DNA from: an uncultured Oscillospiraceae bacterium
Lineage (GTDB): Bacteria > Bacillota > Clostridia > Oscillospirales > Oscillospiraceae
Assembly: GCA_905233595.1 (NCBI GenBank)
Contig: CAJOFI010000008.1
Coordinates: forward strand, 1-18,460
Length of the DNA stretch: 18,460 nucleotides
Direction of reading: 5' to 3'
The number at the start of each line of letters is the position of its first letter. Positions within the stretch are counted from its first letter, which is position 1. The notes beneath the pieces were generated by a model. It had not been told where the DNA came from. It was given only the letters and a program-made list of their open reading frames with translations, and made no database searches. Below are positions 1 through 7,313 of the stretch, piece after piece. Both the position numbers and the translations under genes were made by a program.

Positions 1-24
1 GCAGGAATACTTTGTGTATTTCAA
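1..24. repeat. Dispersed 24-base repeat, left copy
   Basis: These 24 bases are identical to 18068-18091 near the other end of the window. They include a small dyad (AATAC...GTATT). The right copy directly follows a TTTTTCGCCT hairpin, so the window probably begins inside a longer intergenic element whose first half lies outside. Bases 25-91 between this repeat and the transporter gene's stop hold only a short GC hairpin (GCCGGC...GCCGG, about 42-60) without a clear T-run. Function unknown. Confidence 0.7.
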
Positions 25-91
25 ACTTTTGCAACGCAGAGCCGGCGGAAATTTGCCGGTAGACGCCGAAGCTGGATTAATCAGCGCTTCC

Positions 92-856
92 TTAAAGCAC
101 TTTGGACAGGAAATCCTGGAGCCTCGGGTTCTGCGGGTGGTTGAAGATCGCGTCGGGCGTACCCTCCTCGAGCAGCTTCCCGTCCGCCATGAAGAGCACG
201 CGGTTGCCCACCTCGCGGGCAAAGCCCATCTCGTGCGTCACGACGACCATGGTCATGCCCTGCTTGGCAAGGCGCTTCATCACGTCCAGCACCTCGCCCA
301 CCATCTCGGGGTCGAGCGCGGAGGTCGGCTCGTCAAAGAGCATGACGTCCGGCTCCATCGCGAGGGCGCGCACGATGGCAACGCGCTGCTTCTGCCCGCC
401 GGAGAGCTGGATGGGGTAGGCGCCCGCTCTGTCCTTGAGCCCTACGCGGTCGAGCAGCTCCAGCGCCTTGGCCTCCGCCTCCGCCTGGGACACGCCCTTG
501 ACCTTCACGGGCGCAAGGGTCATGTTCTGCAAGATCGTCTTGTGCGGGAAGAGATTGAAGTGCTGGAAGACCATGCCCATCTTCTGCCGGTGCAGGTCGA
601 TATCGAGCTTCTTGCCGTCCGGCCCCTTCTTCTTGGTGATGTCCACACCCTCGAAAATGATGTTGCCGGAGGTCGGCACCTCGAGCAGGTTCAGCGAACG
701 CAGCAGCGTGGATTTGCCGGAGCCGGAGGGGCCGATGACGACCATCACGTCGCCCTTGTTGATGTCCACGCTCACGTCGTCGAGCGCCTTGATGGCGTCG
801 CCGTTATAGTACTTCTTGAGGTTCTTGACCTCGATGAGCTTATCGAATGTCGCCAC
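92..856 (-). CDS. Polar amino-acid ABC transporter, ATP-binding protein (GlnQ/HisP type)
   Basis: ATPase of a polar amino-acid importer, working on the cytoplasmic face with the permease encoded just upstream. The start is taken as GTG at 856: AGGAGG lies seven bases before it, and it gives 254 residues, the usual length. A TTG further upstream at 874 has no comparable site. All nucleotide-binding motifs are present: Walker [10 protein letters not shown] (about residues 42-50), Q-loop FQH (Q98), signature LSGGQ (151-155), Walker B VMLFDEP (about 171-177) and H-loop THE (H208). It overlaps the permease stop by 17 bases, so the two are translationally coupled. The family (glutamine, arginine, cystine and similar) is clear from [16 protein letters not shown] and the C-terminal EEGTP; the exact amino acid cannot be read from the sequence. 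Confidence 0.93.
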   Translation of the reverse strand: MATFDKLIEVKNLKKYYNGDAIKALDDVSVDINKGDVMVVIGPSGSGKSTLLRSLNLLEVPTSGNIIFEGVDITKKKGPDGKKLDIDLHRQKMGMVFQHFNLFPHKTILQNMTLAPVKVKGVSQAEAEAKALELLDRVGLKDRAGAYPIQLSGGQKQRVAIVRALAMEPDVMLFDEPTSALDPEMVGEVLDVMKRLAKQGMTMVVVTHEMGFAREVGNRVLFMADGKLLEEGTPDAIFNHPQNPRLQDFLSKVL

Positions 857-1529
857 GGCGCAGCCTCCTCTCAAAGAATGCCAGGAGCTTGGTGAGGATG
901 AAGGTGAGCACGAAGTACACCACCGCCACCATGATGAGCGGCTCCATGGTCAGATAGGTCGTGCCCTTGATGAGCAGGCACTGGGTCATCAGATCGCCGA
1001 TGAAGAAGGTGGAGGCGAGGGAGGTGTCCTTGACGATCATGATAAATTCGTTGCCCAGGGCGGGCAGGATGTTCTTGATGGCCTGGGGCAGAATGATCTC
1101 CGTCATGGTCTGGCGGGAGCTGAGACCCAGGCTGCGCGCCGCCTCGGTCTGGCCGATATCGACGGCCTGGATGCCGGAGCGGATGATCTCGGAGACGTAG
1201 GCCGCGCTGTTGCACACCAGCGCGATGGCGACGCAGAGATACTGCTTGCGGTTGAGAAACGGGATGAGCTGGGGCAGCGCGAAGTAGAACAGATAGAGCT
1301 GCAGCAGCATCGGGGTGCCGCGGATGATCTCGGTATAGATCCCCGCGATCCACTTAAACGGCGGGAACTTCGCCATGCGCAGCAGCGCCAGCAGGGAGCC
1401 CAGCACCGCGCCCACCAGCACCGTGATCGCCGCGAGCGAGAGCGTGTAGCCCATGCCGGTGATGAGGAACTTGTCCCAGTATTTGATCGTCAGCTTGACG
1501 ATGTTTTGACCGATGGTTACAAAATTCAT
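840..1529 (-). CDS. Polar amino-acid ABC transporter, permease (HisM/GlnP type)
   Basis: Membrane subunit of the amino-acid importer, 229 residues, normal for the family. The N-terminal [20 protein letters not shown] segment begins the transmembrane core. [10 protein letters not shown] is the conserved family block. [22 protein letters not shown] is the EAA loop that docks onto the ATPase, and the protein ends in a helix plus basic tail (ERRLRRGD). The ATG at 1529 is preceded by AAGAGGA at suitable spacing. It lies between the binding-protein gene (108 bases upstream, with tandem hairpins in the gap) and the ATPase gene (17-base overlap). No internal damage is visible. The substrate is probably a polar or charged L-amino acid, inferred from family only. 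Confidence 0.93.
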   Translation of the reverse strand: MNFVTIGQNIVKLTIKYWDKFLITGMGYTLSLAAITVLVGAVLGSLLALLRMAKFPPFKWIAGIYTEIIRGTPMLLQLYLFYFALPQLIPFLNRKQYLCVAIALVCNSAAYVSEIIRSGIQAVDIGQTEAARSLGLSSRQTMTEIILPQAIKNILPALGNEFIMIVKDTSLASTFFIGDLMTQCLLIKGTTYLTMEPLIMVAVVYFVLTFILTKLLAFFERRLRRGDIR

Positions 1530-1548
1530 AAGCGTCCTCTTAATCGGC

Positions 1549-1615
1549 GGGATGTGAAAAAACGGCGTTTTTCACATCCCCAGTTACGAAAGGGGATGTG
1601 ATTATTCACAGCCCC
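1549..1615 (-). promoter_or_regulatory. Tandem hairpins between binding-protein and permease genes
   Basis: Read on the transcribed (minus) strand, the mRNA would form GGGGCTGTGA-ATAA-TCACATCCCC (1615-1592, one mismatch) and then a perfect 13-base-pair hairpin GGGATGTGAAAAA...TTTTTCACATCCC (1580-1549). The right arm of the first is also perfectly complementary over 10 bases to the left arm of the second, so the two structures can be mutually exclusive. Such intercistronic hairpins often limit downstream expression or stabilise the upstream message, giving excess binding protein. An attenuator role is inference. Confidence 0.6.
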
Positions 1616-1636
1616 TTTTATGTTGGCTTCTATGGC

Positions 1637-2456
1637 TCAGTCAAGGCTGACCTCGATGGCGCTGGCGCTCTCGGCGATCTCCAGAGCCTCGTTGTACCAG
1701 GTCTCATAGTACCCGGCGGCGTAGGCCTTCGCGAGCGCGGCGTTCACAGCCTCGAGCAGCTCGGTCTCGCCCTTGTGGATCAGAATGACGTTGGCCTCAA
1801 ACTCCTCCGCCACGTCAAACTCCCAGGAGCACTTCACAAGACCGGGGTGGTTTGCGATGATCTGGGTGCCGTTGCCGTCGGCCACGGCCAGGGCTTCGAT
1901 GTTGCCGGTCTCAAGCTCCAGCACGCCGACGCCGATCTCACCGATGGTGTAGGCCTTCGCGTTGGGGAGCTGGGAGGTGACGAGATCCATCTGCAGGGAG
2001 GCGTTCTGCGCGCCGACGGTCACGCCGTCAAAATCCTCGGGCTTGGTGTACTTCTCGGCGTCCTCGGCACGGATCAGCAGCACCTGCTCGGTCTCGTTGT
2101 CACCGGCGTAGTAGTAGTCGGACAGCTCATAGTTCTCGGCGCGGCTCTCGGTCCAGCTGTAACCGGAGATGGACATGGGGACGTTGCCGGTGGAGACGGC
2201 GGTCTGGCAGGCGTCAAAGCTCATGGCCTGGATCTCAAGCTCCACACCCAGCTCCTCGGCCAGGTACTTGGCCAGGGTCACGTCAAAGCCGACGTAGGAA
2301 TCCTGCCCCTGCTTGGAGGAGTCCACAAACTCCATGGGGCTGAAGTCCGGCGACAGCGCCACGGTCAGCGGTCTGCTTCGCCGAGCCGCAGGCGGCCAGC
2401 GCCGCGACCATGCACAGCACCAGCAGCATGCACAAAACTTTCCGCATCTTTTTCAT
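1637..2456 (-). pseudogene. Amino-acid-binding lipoprotein (SBP_bac_3), frameshifted after the lipobox
   Basis: Extracellular solute-binding lipoprotein of the amino-acid importer, in two reading frames. The first frame starts at ATG 2456 (AGGG upstream; a GTG at 2471 is less likely). It gives MKKMRKVLCMLLVLC followed by lipobox LAAC, with Cys23 as lipidation site, then GSAKQT. The mature domain continues in another frame as LTVALSPDFSPMEFVD, typical of the start of this fold, and runs undisturbed to the stop at 1637, including VGFDVTLAKYLAEELG and SYSWTESR-type blocks. The change of frame falls at about 2370, where one base (equivalently two missing) lies between the codons for KQT and LTV. 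The Ser/Gly-rich linker usual between Cys and the domain is also almost absent, so a deletion rather than a single-base slip is plausible. If the lesion is real, no secreted receptor is made; an assembly error is an equal alternative. Confidence 0.8.
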
Positions 2457-2511
2457 ATCATTTGCCCTCACTTTTCGTCAGATTTAATAAATTGCCCTGT
2501 GGACGATTGTG

Positions 2512-2540
2512 ATAATAGCACAAGGCAAGCGCAATGTCAA
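2512..2540 (-). promoter_or_regulatory. Sigma-A promoter of the amino-acid transporter operon
   Basis: On the minus strand TTGACA (2540-2535), a 17-base spacer and TATTAT (2517-2512) form a near-consensus promoter, ending about 55 bases before the lipoprotein ATG. No obvious operator dyad overlaps it. Confidence 0.8.
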
Positions 2541-2619
2541 GCACTTTTTGAAAAAATATTCACTTATTTTTATTATTGCCCAAAATATATTCAGTTTTCC
2601 GTCTTTTATGCAAAATAAA

Positions 2620-2654
2620 ATGCATATACCGCGTATATTCCACGGTATATGCAT
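2620..2654 (-). terminator. Probable terminator of the zinc transporter operon
   Basis: A perfect 12-base-pair stem, ATGCATATACCG / CGGTATATGCAT with an 11-base loop, lies 13 bases beyond the permease stop and is followed on the minus strand by TTTATTTT. The stem is AT-rich for a terminator, so efficiency is uncertain. Confidence 0.55.
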
Positions 2655-2667
2655 AAAATTCTGTATA

Positions 2668-3429
2668 TCAGCGCCGTCGCGCGAGCAGGGAGAAGGCGCC
2701 GAAAACGAGCAGATTTGCCGCCACGATGCTCGCGCCGGTGGGCGTTTCGAGGAAATAGGAGGCCAGCGTCCCCAGGAGAAAGCAGCCGACCGACACCCCC
2801 GCCGCCGTCAGCACCACGGCGCGAAAGCTCCTGCACAGGCGCATGGCCGAGAGCGCCGGGAAGATGATGAGGCTGGAGATGAGCAGCGCCCCCATCATGC
2901 GCATGCCCAGCACCACCGTGACCGCCGTCAGCACGGCGAGCAGGGTGTTGTAGGCCTCCGTGCGCGTGCCGGTGGCTCTGGCGAAGGTCTCGTCAAAGGT
3001 GACGGCGAAGAGGCGGGGGTAAAAGGCGATGAAGAGCGCGAGCACGCAGAGGGAGAGGAGCACGCTCAGCACCGTGTCCGTCCGGCTCAGCGAGAGGATG
3101 GAGCCGAACATATAGCTTGAGACCTCGGTGTTCATGCCCGTCGTCACCGAGACGCTGATGACGCCGATGGCGAGGGCGCTCGAGGAGATGAGCGCGATGG
3201 CGGCGTCGCCCTTGATCTTCCGGTTCTCGCTCAGGCGCAGCAGCAGCACCGCCGCGGCGATCACCACCGGCACCGCCACCGCAAGCGGCGCAAGGTGCAG
3301 CGCCATCATGGAATAGCGCTTGAGCACCAGGCTCACGCCGAGCAGGGCGGCGCAGAGGCTCACCAGCACGCCCACCAGCAGCGCCCGCTGCATGAAGTGA
3401 TAGGACAGCATATGCATCAGCTCGTTCAC
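2668..3429 (-). CDS. znuB: Zinc-type ABC transporter permease (ZnuB family) with an internal deletion
   Basis: Membrane subunit of a zinc (possibly manganese) ABC-3 importer. The family is recognised from RLSENRKIKGDAAIALISSSALAIGV, SYMFGSILSLS, GMRMMGALLISSLIIFPALSAMR and TPTGASIVAANL, all matching Gram-positive ZnuB/AdcB proteins. The ATG at 3429 overlaps the ATPase stop by four bases (ATGA), so coupling is expected. It is 253 residues long, short for the family. After VLKRYSMM (about residues 35-42) the protein goes directly to ALHLAPLAVAVPVV. Family members there carry about 16-19 more residues including the conserved G-D-x-L-x-H motif of transmembrane segment 2. The reading frame is kept, so a protein could be made, but it would lack this block and probably one membrane segment. 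A real deletion or a collapsed assembly are the two explanations. Confidence 0.85.
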   Translation of the reverse strand: MNELMHMLSYHFMQRALLVGVLVSLCAALLGVSLVLKRYSMMALHLAPLAVAVPVVIAAAVLLLRLSENRKIKGDAAIALISSSALAIGVISVSVTTGMNTEVSSYMFGSILSLSRTDTVLSVLLSLCVLALFIAFYPRLFAVTFDETFARATGTRTEAYNTLLAVLTAVTVVLGMRMMGALLISSLIIFPALSAMRLCRSFRAVVLTAAGVSVGCFLLGTLASYFLETPTGASIVAANLLVFGAFSLLARRR

Positions 3430-4133
3430 AGCACGGCACCTCCCAGAAAGCGCCTGGCAAGGCTGCTGCGCTTATATTCGGCGGAGGTGCCGAAGAAAAG
3501 CTGCTCATGCCCGAGGTGCAGGATATGCGTCGCGTAGCGCACGGCGGCGGGGATGTCGTGCGAGACCATGATGACCGTGATGCCGTCGCAGAGGTTGATG
3601 AGCTTGATGAAGTTATAAAGCTCCCCCGTCGCGATGGGGTCAAGCCCCGTCACCGGCTCATCGAGCAGCAGAAGCTTCTTCGTCGCGCAGAGCGCCCTTG
3701 CCAGCAGCACGCGCTGCTGCTGCCCGCCGGAGAGCTCCTGATAGCTCCTGTCGGCGAGCTCCTCCACGTTCATGCGCTCCATGTTCCGCGCGGCGATCTC
3801 GCGGTCTTCCTTATTATAACGCAGCCTGCGCCCCAGGGAGTTGAGGCGGCCGGAGAGCACGACCTCCCGCACGCTCGCGGGGAAATCGCGCTGGATCTGC
3901 GTCTGCTGCGGCAGGTAGCCGATCTCCGTGCTCTTCAGCCCCTCGCCGAAGCGGATCGCCCCCTTCTCCGGCGTCTTGAGGCCGAGCAGCCCCTTGATGA
4001 GCGTCGATTTGCCGGAGCCGTTCTCCCCCACCACGCAGAGATAGTCCCCCGCGTTGAGCGCAAAGCGCACGCCCTCCAGCACGGTCGCGCCGTCGTAGCC
4101 GAAGGCCAGATTTTCACATTGCAGGATCGCCAT
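3426..4133 (-). CDS. znuC: Zinc-type ABC transporter ATP-binding protein (ZnuC family)
   Basis: ATPase that powers the metal importer, 235 residues, complete. Motifs: Walker A GENGSGKST (about residues 36-44), a PQQ Q-loop in IGYLPQQTQIQRDFPASVREVVLSGR (a signature of the metal-importer subfamily), LSGGQQQR, Walker B LLLLDEP and SHD as H-loop. Its ATG at 4133 shares one base with the lipoprotein stop (TGATG), and its own stop overlaps the permease start, so the three genes form one translationally coupled unit. Zinc rather than manganese is inferred from the neighbouring binding protein. Confidence 0.93.
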   Translation of the reverse strand: MAILQCENLAFGYDGATVLEGVRFALNAGDYLCVVGENGSGKSTLIKGLLGLKTPEKGAIRFGEGLKSTEIGYLPQQTQIQRDFPASVREVVLSGRLNSLGRRLRYNKEDREIAARNMERMNVEELADRSYQELSGGQQQRVLLARALCATKKLLLLDEPVTGLDPIATGELYNFIKLINLCDGITVIMVSHDIPAAVRYATHILHLGHEQLFFGTSAEYKRSSLARRFLGGAVL

Positions 4134-5071
4134 CAGCCCAAAGCCTCCTCCAGCGCTTCCAGATTTTGCGACATGATGTTCAGATAGCTCGCGCCGTTTT
4201 TCAGCGCGTCGGCGGAGATGCTGTGGCAGGAGTGGAACAGCAGCTTTTTACAGCCCGTGTCCTCGCAGACCACGTCCGCCATCTTCTCGTTGGAAAACTC
4301 GATATAAAAGACCGCCGGAAGCCCCTGCTCCCGCACGCGGTCGATGAGGAAGGCCACGGTCCTGGCCGAGGGCTCGGTATCCTCCGCGCAGCCGGGGAAG
4401 GCCGCGAAGTAGTCCAGCCCGTACGCCTCCACGAAGTAGCGCACCGGGAAGCGGTCGGCGAAGACCAACGTGCGAAAGCGCCCCTGCTCTACCGTCTCGC
4501 GGAAAGCCCCGTCGAGCGCCTTGAGCTTCTCCGTGTACGCCGCGAGGTTTTCGCGGTAGACGCGCTCCCCCTCGGGGTCGATGCGGCAGAGCTCCTCACA
4601 CAGCGCCTCACAGATCAAAATTGCGTTTCGCGGCGATGTCCAGACGTGCTCGTCGTACTCGGGGCCTTCTTCCGCTTCTTCCTCCTCGCCGATCTCCTGC
4701 ATGCCCTCCTTGACCTCCTCCTCCAGCGCCTCGACACAGTCGAGCATGGAGAGGGCGCGGATATTCTCCCCGCTCTCGAGGATCTCCTCCACCCAGGCCT
4801 CGGATTCGCCGCCGTTACAGAAGAAGAGCGCGGCGCTGTGCACGCGCAGCATGTCCTTCGCGGTGGGCTCAAAGCTGTGCAGCTCGCTCCCGGGCGGCAC
4901 CAGCAGCGTCACCTGCACCCGCTCCCCGCCGATCACGCGGGCGAAGTCGTAGGCGGGAAACAGGGTCGTCACGATCGAAAGCCCCTCTCCCGTCGTGACC
5001 GCGCCCTCCCCGCAGCCGCAGAGATTCACGCACAGCAAAAGGGAGAGGAGCAGGCTTATCAGTTTCTTCAT
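4133..5071 (-). CDS. znuA: Zinc-binding lipoprotein of ABC transporter (ZnuA family)
   Basis: Surface lipoprotein that captures the metal for the ZnuB/ZnuC-type transporter. The start is set at ATG 5071, with GGAG seven bases upstream. This gives a signal peptide MKKLISLLLSLLLCVN ending in lipobox LCGC with Cys20, and a 312-residue protein. A start at 5131 would place 20 charged and polar residues before the signal. Likely metal ligands are H65 in SELHSFEP, H142 in YDEHVWTSP and a histidine of FHSCHS (H280/H283). AFPGCAEDTEPSARTVAFLID and LFHSCHSISADALKNGASYL are family blocks of clostridial zinc-binding proteins. The flexible loop before H142, often His-rich in ZnuA, is acidic here (EEEEAEEGPEYDEH). 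First gene of its operon. No Zur-type operator was recognised. Confidence 0.9.
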   Translation of the reverse strand: MKKLISLLLSLLLCVNLCGCGEGAVTTGEGLSIVTTLFPAYDFARVIGGERVQVTLLVPPGSELHSFEPTAKDMLRVHSAALFFCNGGESEAWVEEILESGENIRALSMLDCVEALEEEVKEGMQEIGEEEEAEEGPEYDEHVWTSPRNAILICEALCEELCRIDPEGERVYRENLAAYTEKLKALDGAFRETVEQGRFRTLVFADRFPVRYFVEAYGLDYFAAFPGCAEDTEPSARTVAFLIDRVREQGLPAVFYIEFSNEKMADVVCEDTGCKKLLFHSCHSISADALKNGASYLNIMSQNLEALEEALG

Positions 5072-5092
5072 CTGCTCACTCCAATCCAAATT

Positions 5093-5122
5093 ATAATATA
5101 AAAAAACAGCCCCGTTCGTCAA
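5093..5122 (-). promoter_or_regulatory. Promoter of the zinc transporter operon
   Basis: Minus-strand TTGACG (5122-5117) followed at 16-18 bases by overlapping TATATT/TATTAT (5100-5093), about 20 bases before the znuA-type start codon. The short leader leaves little room for a riboswitch. No convincing Zur/Fur palindrome seen. Confidence 0.6.
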
Positions 5123-5131
5123 GACTAACAC

Positions 5132-5160
5132 TTCTCAATTTGAAAAAAGTGTGATAGGAT
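5132..5160 (+). promoter_or_regulatory. Possible promoter for the LOG-family gene
   Basis: TTCTCA, a 17-base spacer and TAGGAT with an upstream TG (extended -10 form). Each hexamer matches consensus at four of six positions. The leader that follows holds a GC-rich palindrome (TCCGGCGC-A-GCGCCGGA, about 5178-5194) and then a run of six T, which could act as a weak attenuator. Confidence 0.35.
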
Positions 5161-5241
5161 AAAGCTCGGGCAAAAGCTCCGGCGCAGCGCCGGACAGGCG
5201 TTTTTTGAGCTGCCCAAAAGAAAAACGCGGGAGAACGTGGT

Positions 5242-5811
5242 ATGAAGATCTGTATTTACGGCGCATCGGGAAAGAACCTGAGGCAGGAGTATTTTGACGC
5301 GGCCTTCGCGCTGGGGCGGCTGCTCGCGGAGGGCGGGCACACGCTCGTCTTCGGCGGGGGCAGCGGCGGGCTCATGGGCGCCTGCGTGCGAGGGGCGGCC
5401 TCCCTGGGCGGGGAGATCGTCGGCATCGCGCCGCGCTTTTTTGACGAGCCGGGCGTGCTCTTTCCCGGCTGCAGCCGCTTTGTCTATACCGAGACCATGC
5501 GCGAGCGCAAGGCCGCCATGGAGAGCGAGAGCGAGGGCTTCATCGTCCTGCCCGGCGGCATCGGCACCTTTGAGGAGTTTTTTGAGATCCTCACGCTCAG
5601 GCAGCTCAGGCGGCACGAAAAGCCCATCGCCATGTTAAACACCCTCGGCTACTACGACGAGCTGCTGCGCCTGCTGGAGGGGGCGATCGCGGGCGGCTTC
5701 CTGGACGCCCTCTGCCTCGGGCTCTTCGCCCTGTGCGACAGCCCCGAACAGGCGCTCGCCCACGTTCTGGACGGAGGAGCTTGTTGTAATGCGCCGGGAA
5801 CTGTGTTATAA
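5242..5811 (+). CDS. LOG-family protein (Rossmann-fold, cytokinin-activating phosphoribohydrolase type)
   Basis: 189-residue member of the LOG / 'lysine decarboxylase-like' family. LVFGGGSGGLMGA (about residues 35-47) is the nucleotide-binding loop, MRERK (86-90) and PGGIGTFEE (104-112) are the signature active-site motifs, and the length is normal. Characterised relatives cleave nucleoside 5'-monophosphates to base and ribose 5-phosphate; the physiological substrate in this bacterium is unknown. GGGAG precedes the ATG by nine bases. The last residues (after HVLDGG, CCNAPGTVL) look unlike the family, and their DNA contains the promoter of the downstream gene, including a TATAAT that covers the TAA stop. 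It stands alone on the plus strand, divergent from the zinc operon. Confidence 0.88.
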   Translation: MKICIYGASGKNLRQEYFDAAFALGRLLAEGGHTLVFGGGSGGLMGACVRGAASLGGEIVGIAPRFFDEPGVLFPGCSRFVYTETMRERKAAMESESEGFIVLPGGIGTFEEFFEILTLRQLRRHEKPIAMLNTLGYYDELLRLLEGAIAGGFLDALCLGLFALCDSPEQALAHVLDGGACCNAPGTVL

Positions 5812-5812
5812 T
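5784..5812 (+). promoter_or_regulatory. Promoter inside the 3' end of the LOG gene, for the acyltransferase pair
   Basis: TTGTAA (5784-5789), 17-base spacer, TATAAT (5807-5812). The perfect -10 overlaps the TAA stop of the LOG gene. The expected transcript begins at about 5819 and directly enters two stable hairpins. A second TATAAT at 5903-5908 lacks a good -35. Confidence 0.6.
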
Positions 5813-5823
5813 GACGGTCTGAT

Positions 5824-5866
5824 GGCGAAAAGCAAAAAGGCTTTTCGCCGCGCCGCTCTGCGGCGC
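5824..5866 (+). promoter_or_regulatory. Two adjacent perfect hairpins in the acyltransferase leader
   Basis: GGCGAAAAGC-AAAAAG-GCTTTTCGCC (5824-5849, 10 base pairs) is followed directly by GCGCCGC-TCT-GCGGCGC (5850-5866, 7 base pairs). They lie at the very start of the expected mRNA and may act as 5' stabilisers. Neither is followed by a T-run, so they are not terminators. Confidence 0.45.
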
Positions 5867-5943
5867 AGCAAAACACGCAATGAGCACCGGGCGAATGATC
5901 ATTATAATGTGCGTCGTATGACGATCCGGAAAGGAGGGACGCC

Positions 5944-7312
5944 ATGGTTTTCAGCTCCGCGATCTTTCTATTTGCCTTTCTGCCGCTCTGCTATCTGCTG
6001 ACGCACTTGACGAAGAGCCTGCGCGCGCAGAATTGTGTCCTCGCGGCGGCAAGCCTTGTGTTCTACGCCTTCGGGCAATTGCAGTATGTCCCGCTGTTTC
6101 TCGCCTCGGTGCTGGTCAACTACCTCGCGGGGCTGCTGCTCACGGGCAGGTTCAAAAAGAGCCGCGCGGTGCTCGCGCTCGCGGTGGCGCTGAACCTCAC
6201 GGTGCTGGGCGTCTTCAAATACACGGACTTCGTGCTGCAAAACCTCAACGCCGCGCTGCGCCTCAGCCTCCCCATGACCGGGATCGTGCTTCCCATCGGC
6301 ATCAGCTTTTTCACCTTCCAGGGGCTGAGCTACGTCATCGACAGCTACCGCGACCCCGAGAGCGGCACGCGGGACTTTCTCAAGCTGCTGCTCTACATTG
6401 CCTTCTTCCCCCAGCTCATCGCGGGGCCCATCGTCAAGTACCACGACATCGCCGCGCAGATCGACCGGCGCGTCATGACGCCGGAGGAGAGCGCCGCGGG
6501 CATCCGCCGCTTCATCCGGGGTCTTGCCAAGAAGCTGCTGATCGCGGACACGGTGGGCTATCTCGCGGACGCGGCCTACGCCACGCTATCCGGCACGCCG
6601 GACACGCGCGTGATGTGGCTGGGCGCGCTGTGCTACACGCTGCAGATCTACTACGATTTCAGCGGCTACAGCGACATGGCCATCGGCATGGGACATATGT
6701 TCGGATTCCGTTTTCACGAGAACTTCAACTATCCGTATGCGGCGAGTTCGCTGAAGGATTTCTGGAGAAGATGGCATATCTCGCTCTCGGGGCGGCAACC
6801 GCAAGGGGCGCGCTCGCGCGGCGCTCAACCGCTTTGCGGTCTTCCTCTGTACCGGCATCTGGCACGGCGCGAACTGGACCTTTGTCTTCTGGGGGCTTGC
6901 CCACGGGCTTCTCTCCAGCGCGGAGGACTGGGGGCTGATCCCGACGAAAAAGCTCTCGCAAAAGCCCTGGGGGCGCGTGCTCTGCCGGGTGTACACGATG
7001 CTCTGCGTGACGCTGCTGTTCGCCATCTTCCGCGCCGACACGCTCTCCGACGGCTTTCGTCTGATCGCCTCGCTCTTCACCGGCACGCTCACCGCCGAGG
7101 GAAGCCTGCTGCTTGCAAGGCTCCTCTCCCCCGCCGCCGTGCTCACGGTAGCGCTCGCGCTGCTGCTCTCCGGCAATCTCGTGCCGAAAAATCGCGGGAA
7201 GCTGTGCCTTCCCGAAGCCCTGGCCGACGCGCTGAGCCTCGCGCTGCTCTGTCTCTGTATGCTGTGCCTCTCCAAGGGGGGCTTCCATCCCTTCATCTAT
7301 TTCCAATTCTGA
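5944..7312 (+). pseudogene. AlgI-type MBOAT O-acyltransferase, frameshifted in a conserved motif
   Basis: Multi-span membrane-bound O-acyltransferase of the AlgI/DltB class, which moves acyl groups to extracellular polymers. Start ATG 5944 has an ideal AAGGAGG seven bases upstream. Frame one gives 282 residues of typical sequence (PIGISFFTFQGLSYVIDSYR, FFPQLIAGPIVKYHD, YYDFSGYSDMAIGMG, SSLKDFWRRWHISLS). At 6790 the frame breaks. The continuation in another frame starts GGNRKGRARAALNRF, contains the catalytic-histidine block GIWHGANWTF, and ends FYFQF-like at 7312 (about 173 residues). Between the halves, relatives carry about 11 residues of the form TWFR-(D/E)-YVYIPL. Their loss is equivalent to roughly 32 missing bases, so this is not a one-base slip. 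As read, the protein is truncated and without its catalytic histidine. One base separates it from the next gene. Confidence 0.82.
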
Positions 7313-7313
7313 T

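Noticed and set aside
14..895. 293-codon open frame on the plus strand opposite the amino-acid ATPase
   Set aside because: Antisense to a complete ATPase with all motifs; composition typical of a shadow.
5072..5241. Zur/Fur operator or metal riboswitch before the zinc operon
   Set aside because: No convincing palindromic box was found near the promoter, and the leader is too short for a riboswitch.
5125..5616. 163-codon open frame on the minus strand upstream of the zinc operon
   Set aside because: Mostly antisense to the LOG gene, whose motifs are intact, and it would cover the znuA promoter.
6770..6830. Programmed ribosomal frameshifting to join the two halves of the acyltransferase
   Set aside because: A shift would not restore the missing TWFR...YIPL residues, and no slippery heptamer with a downstream structure is evident.
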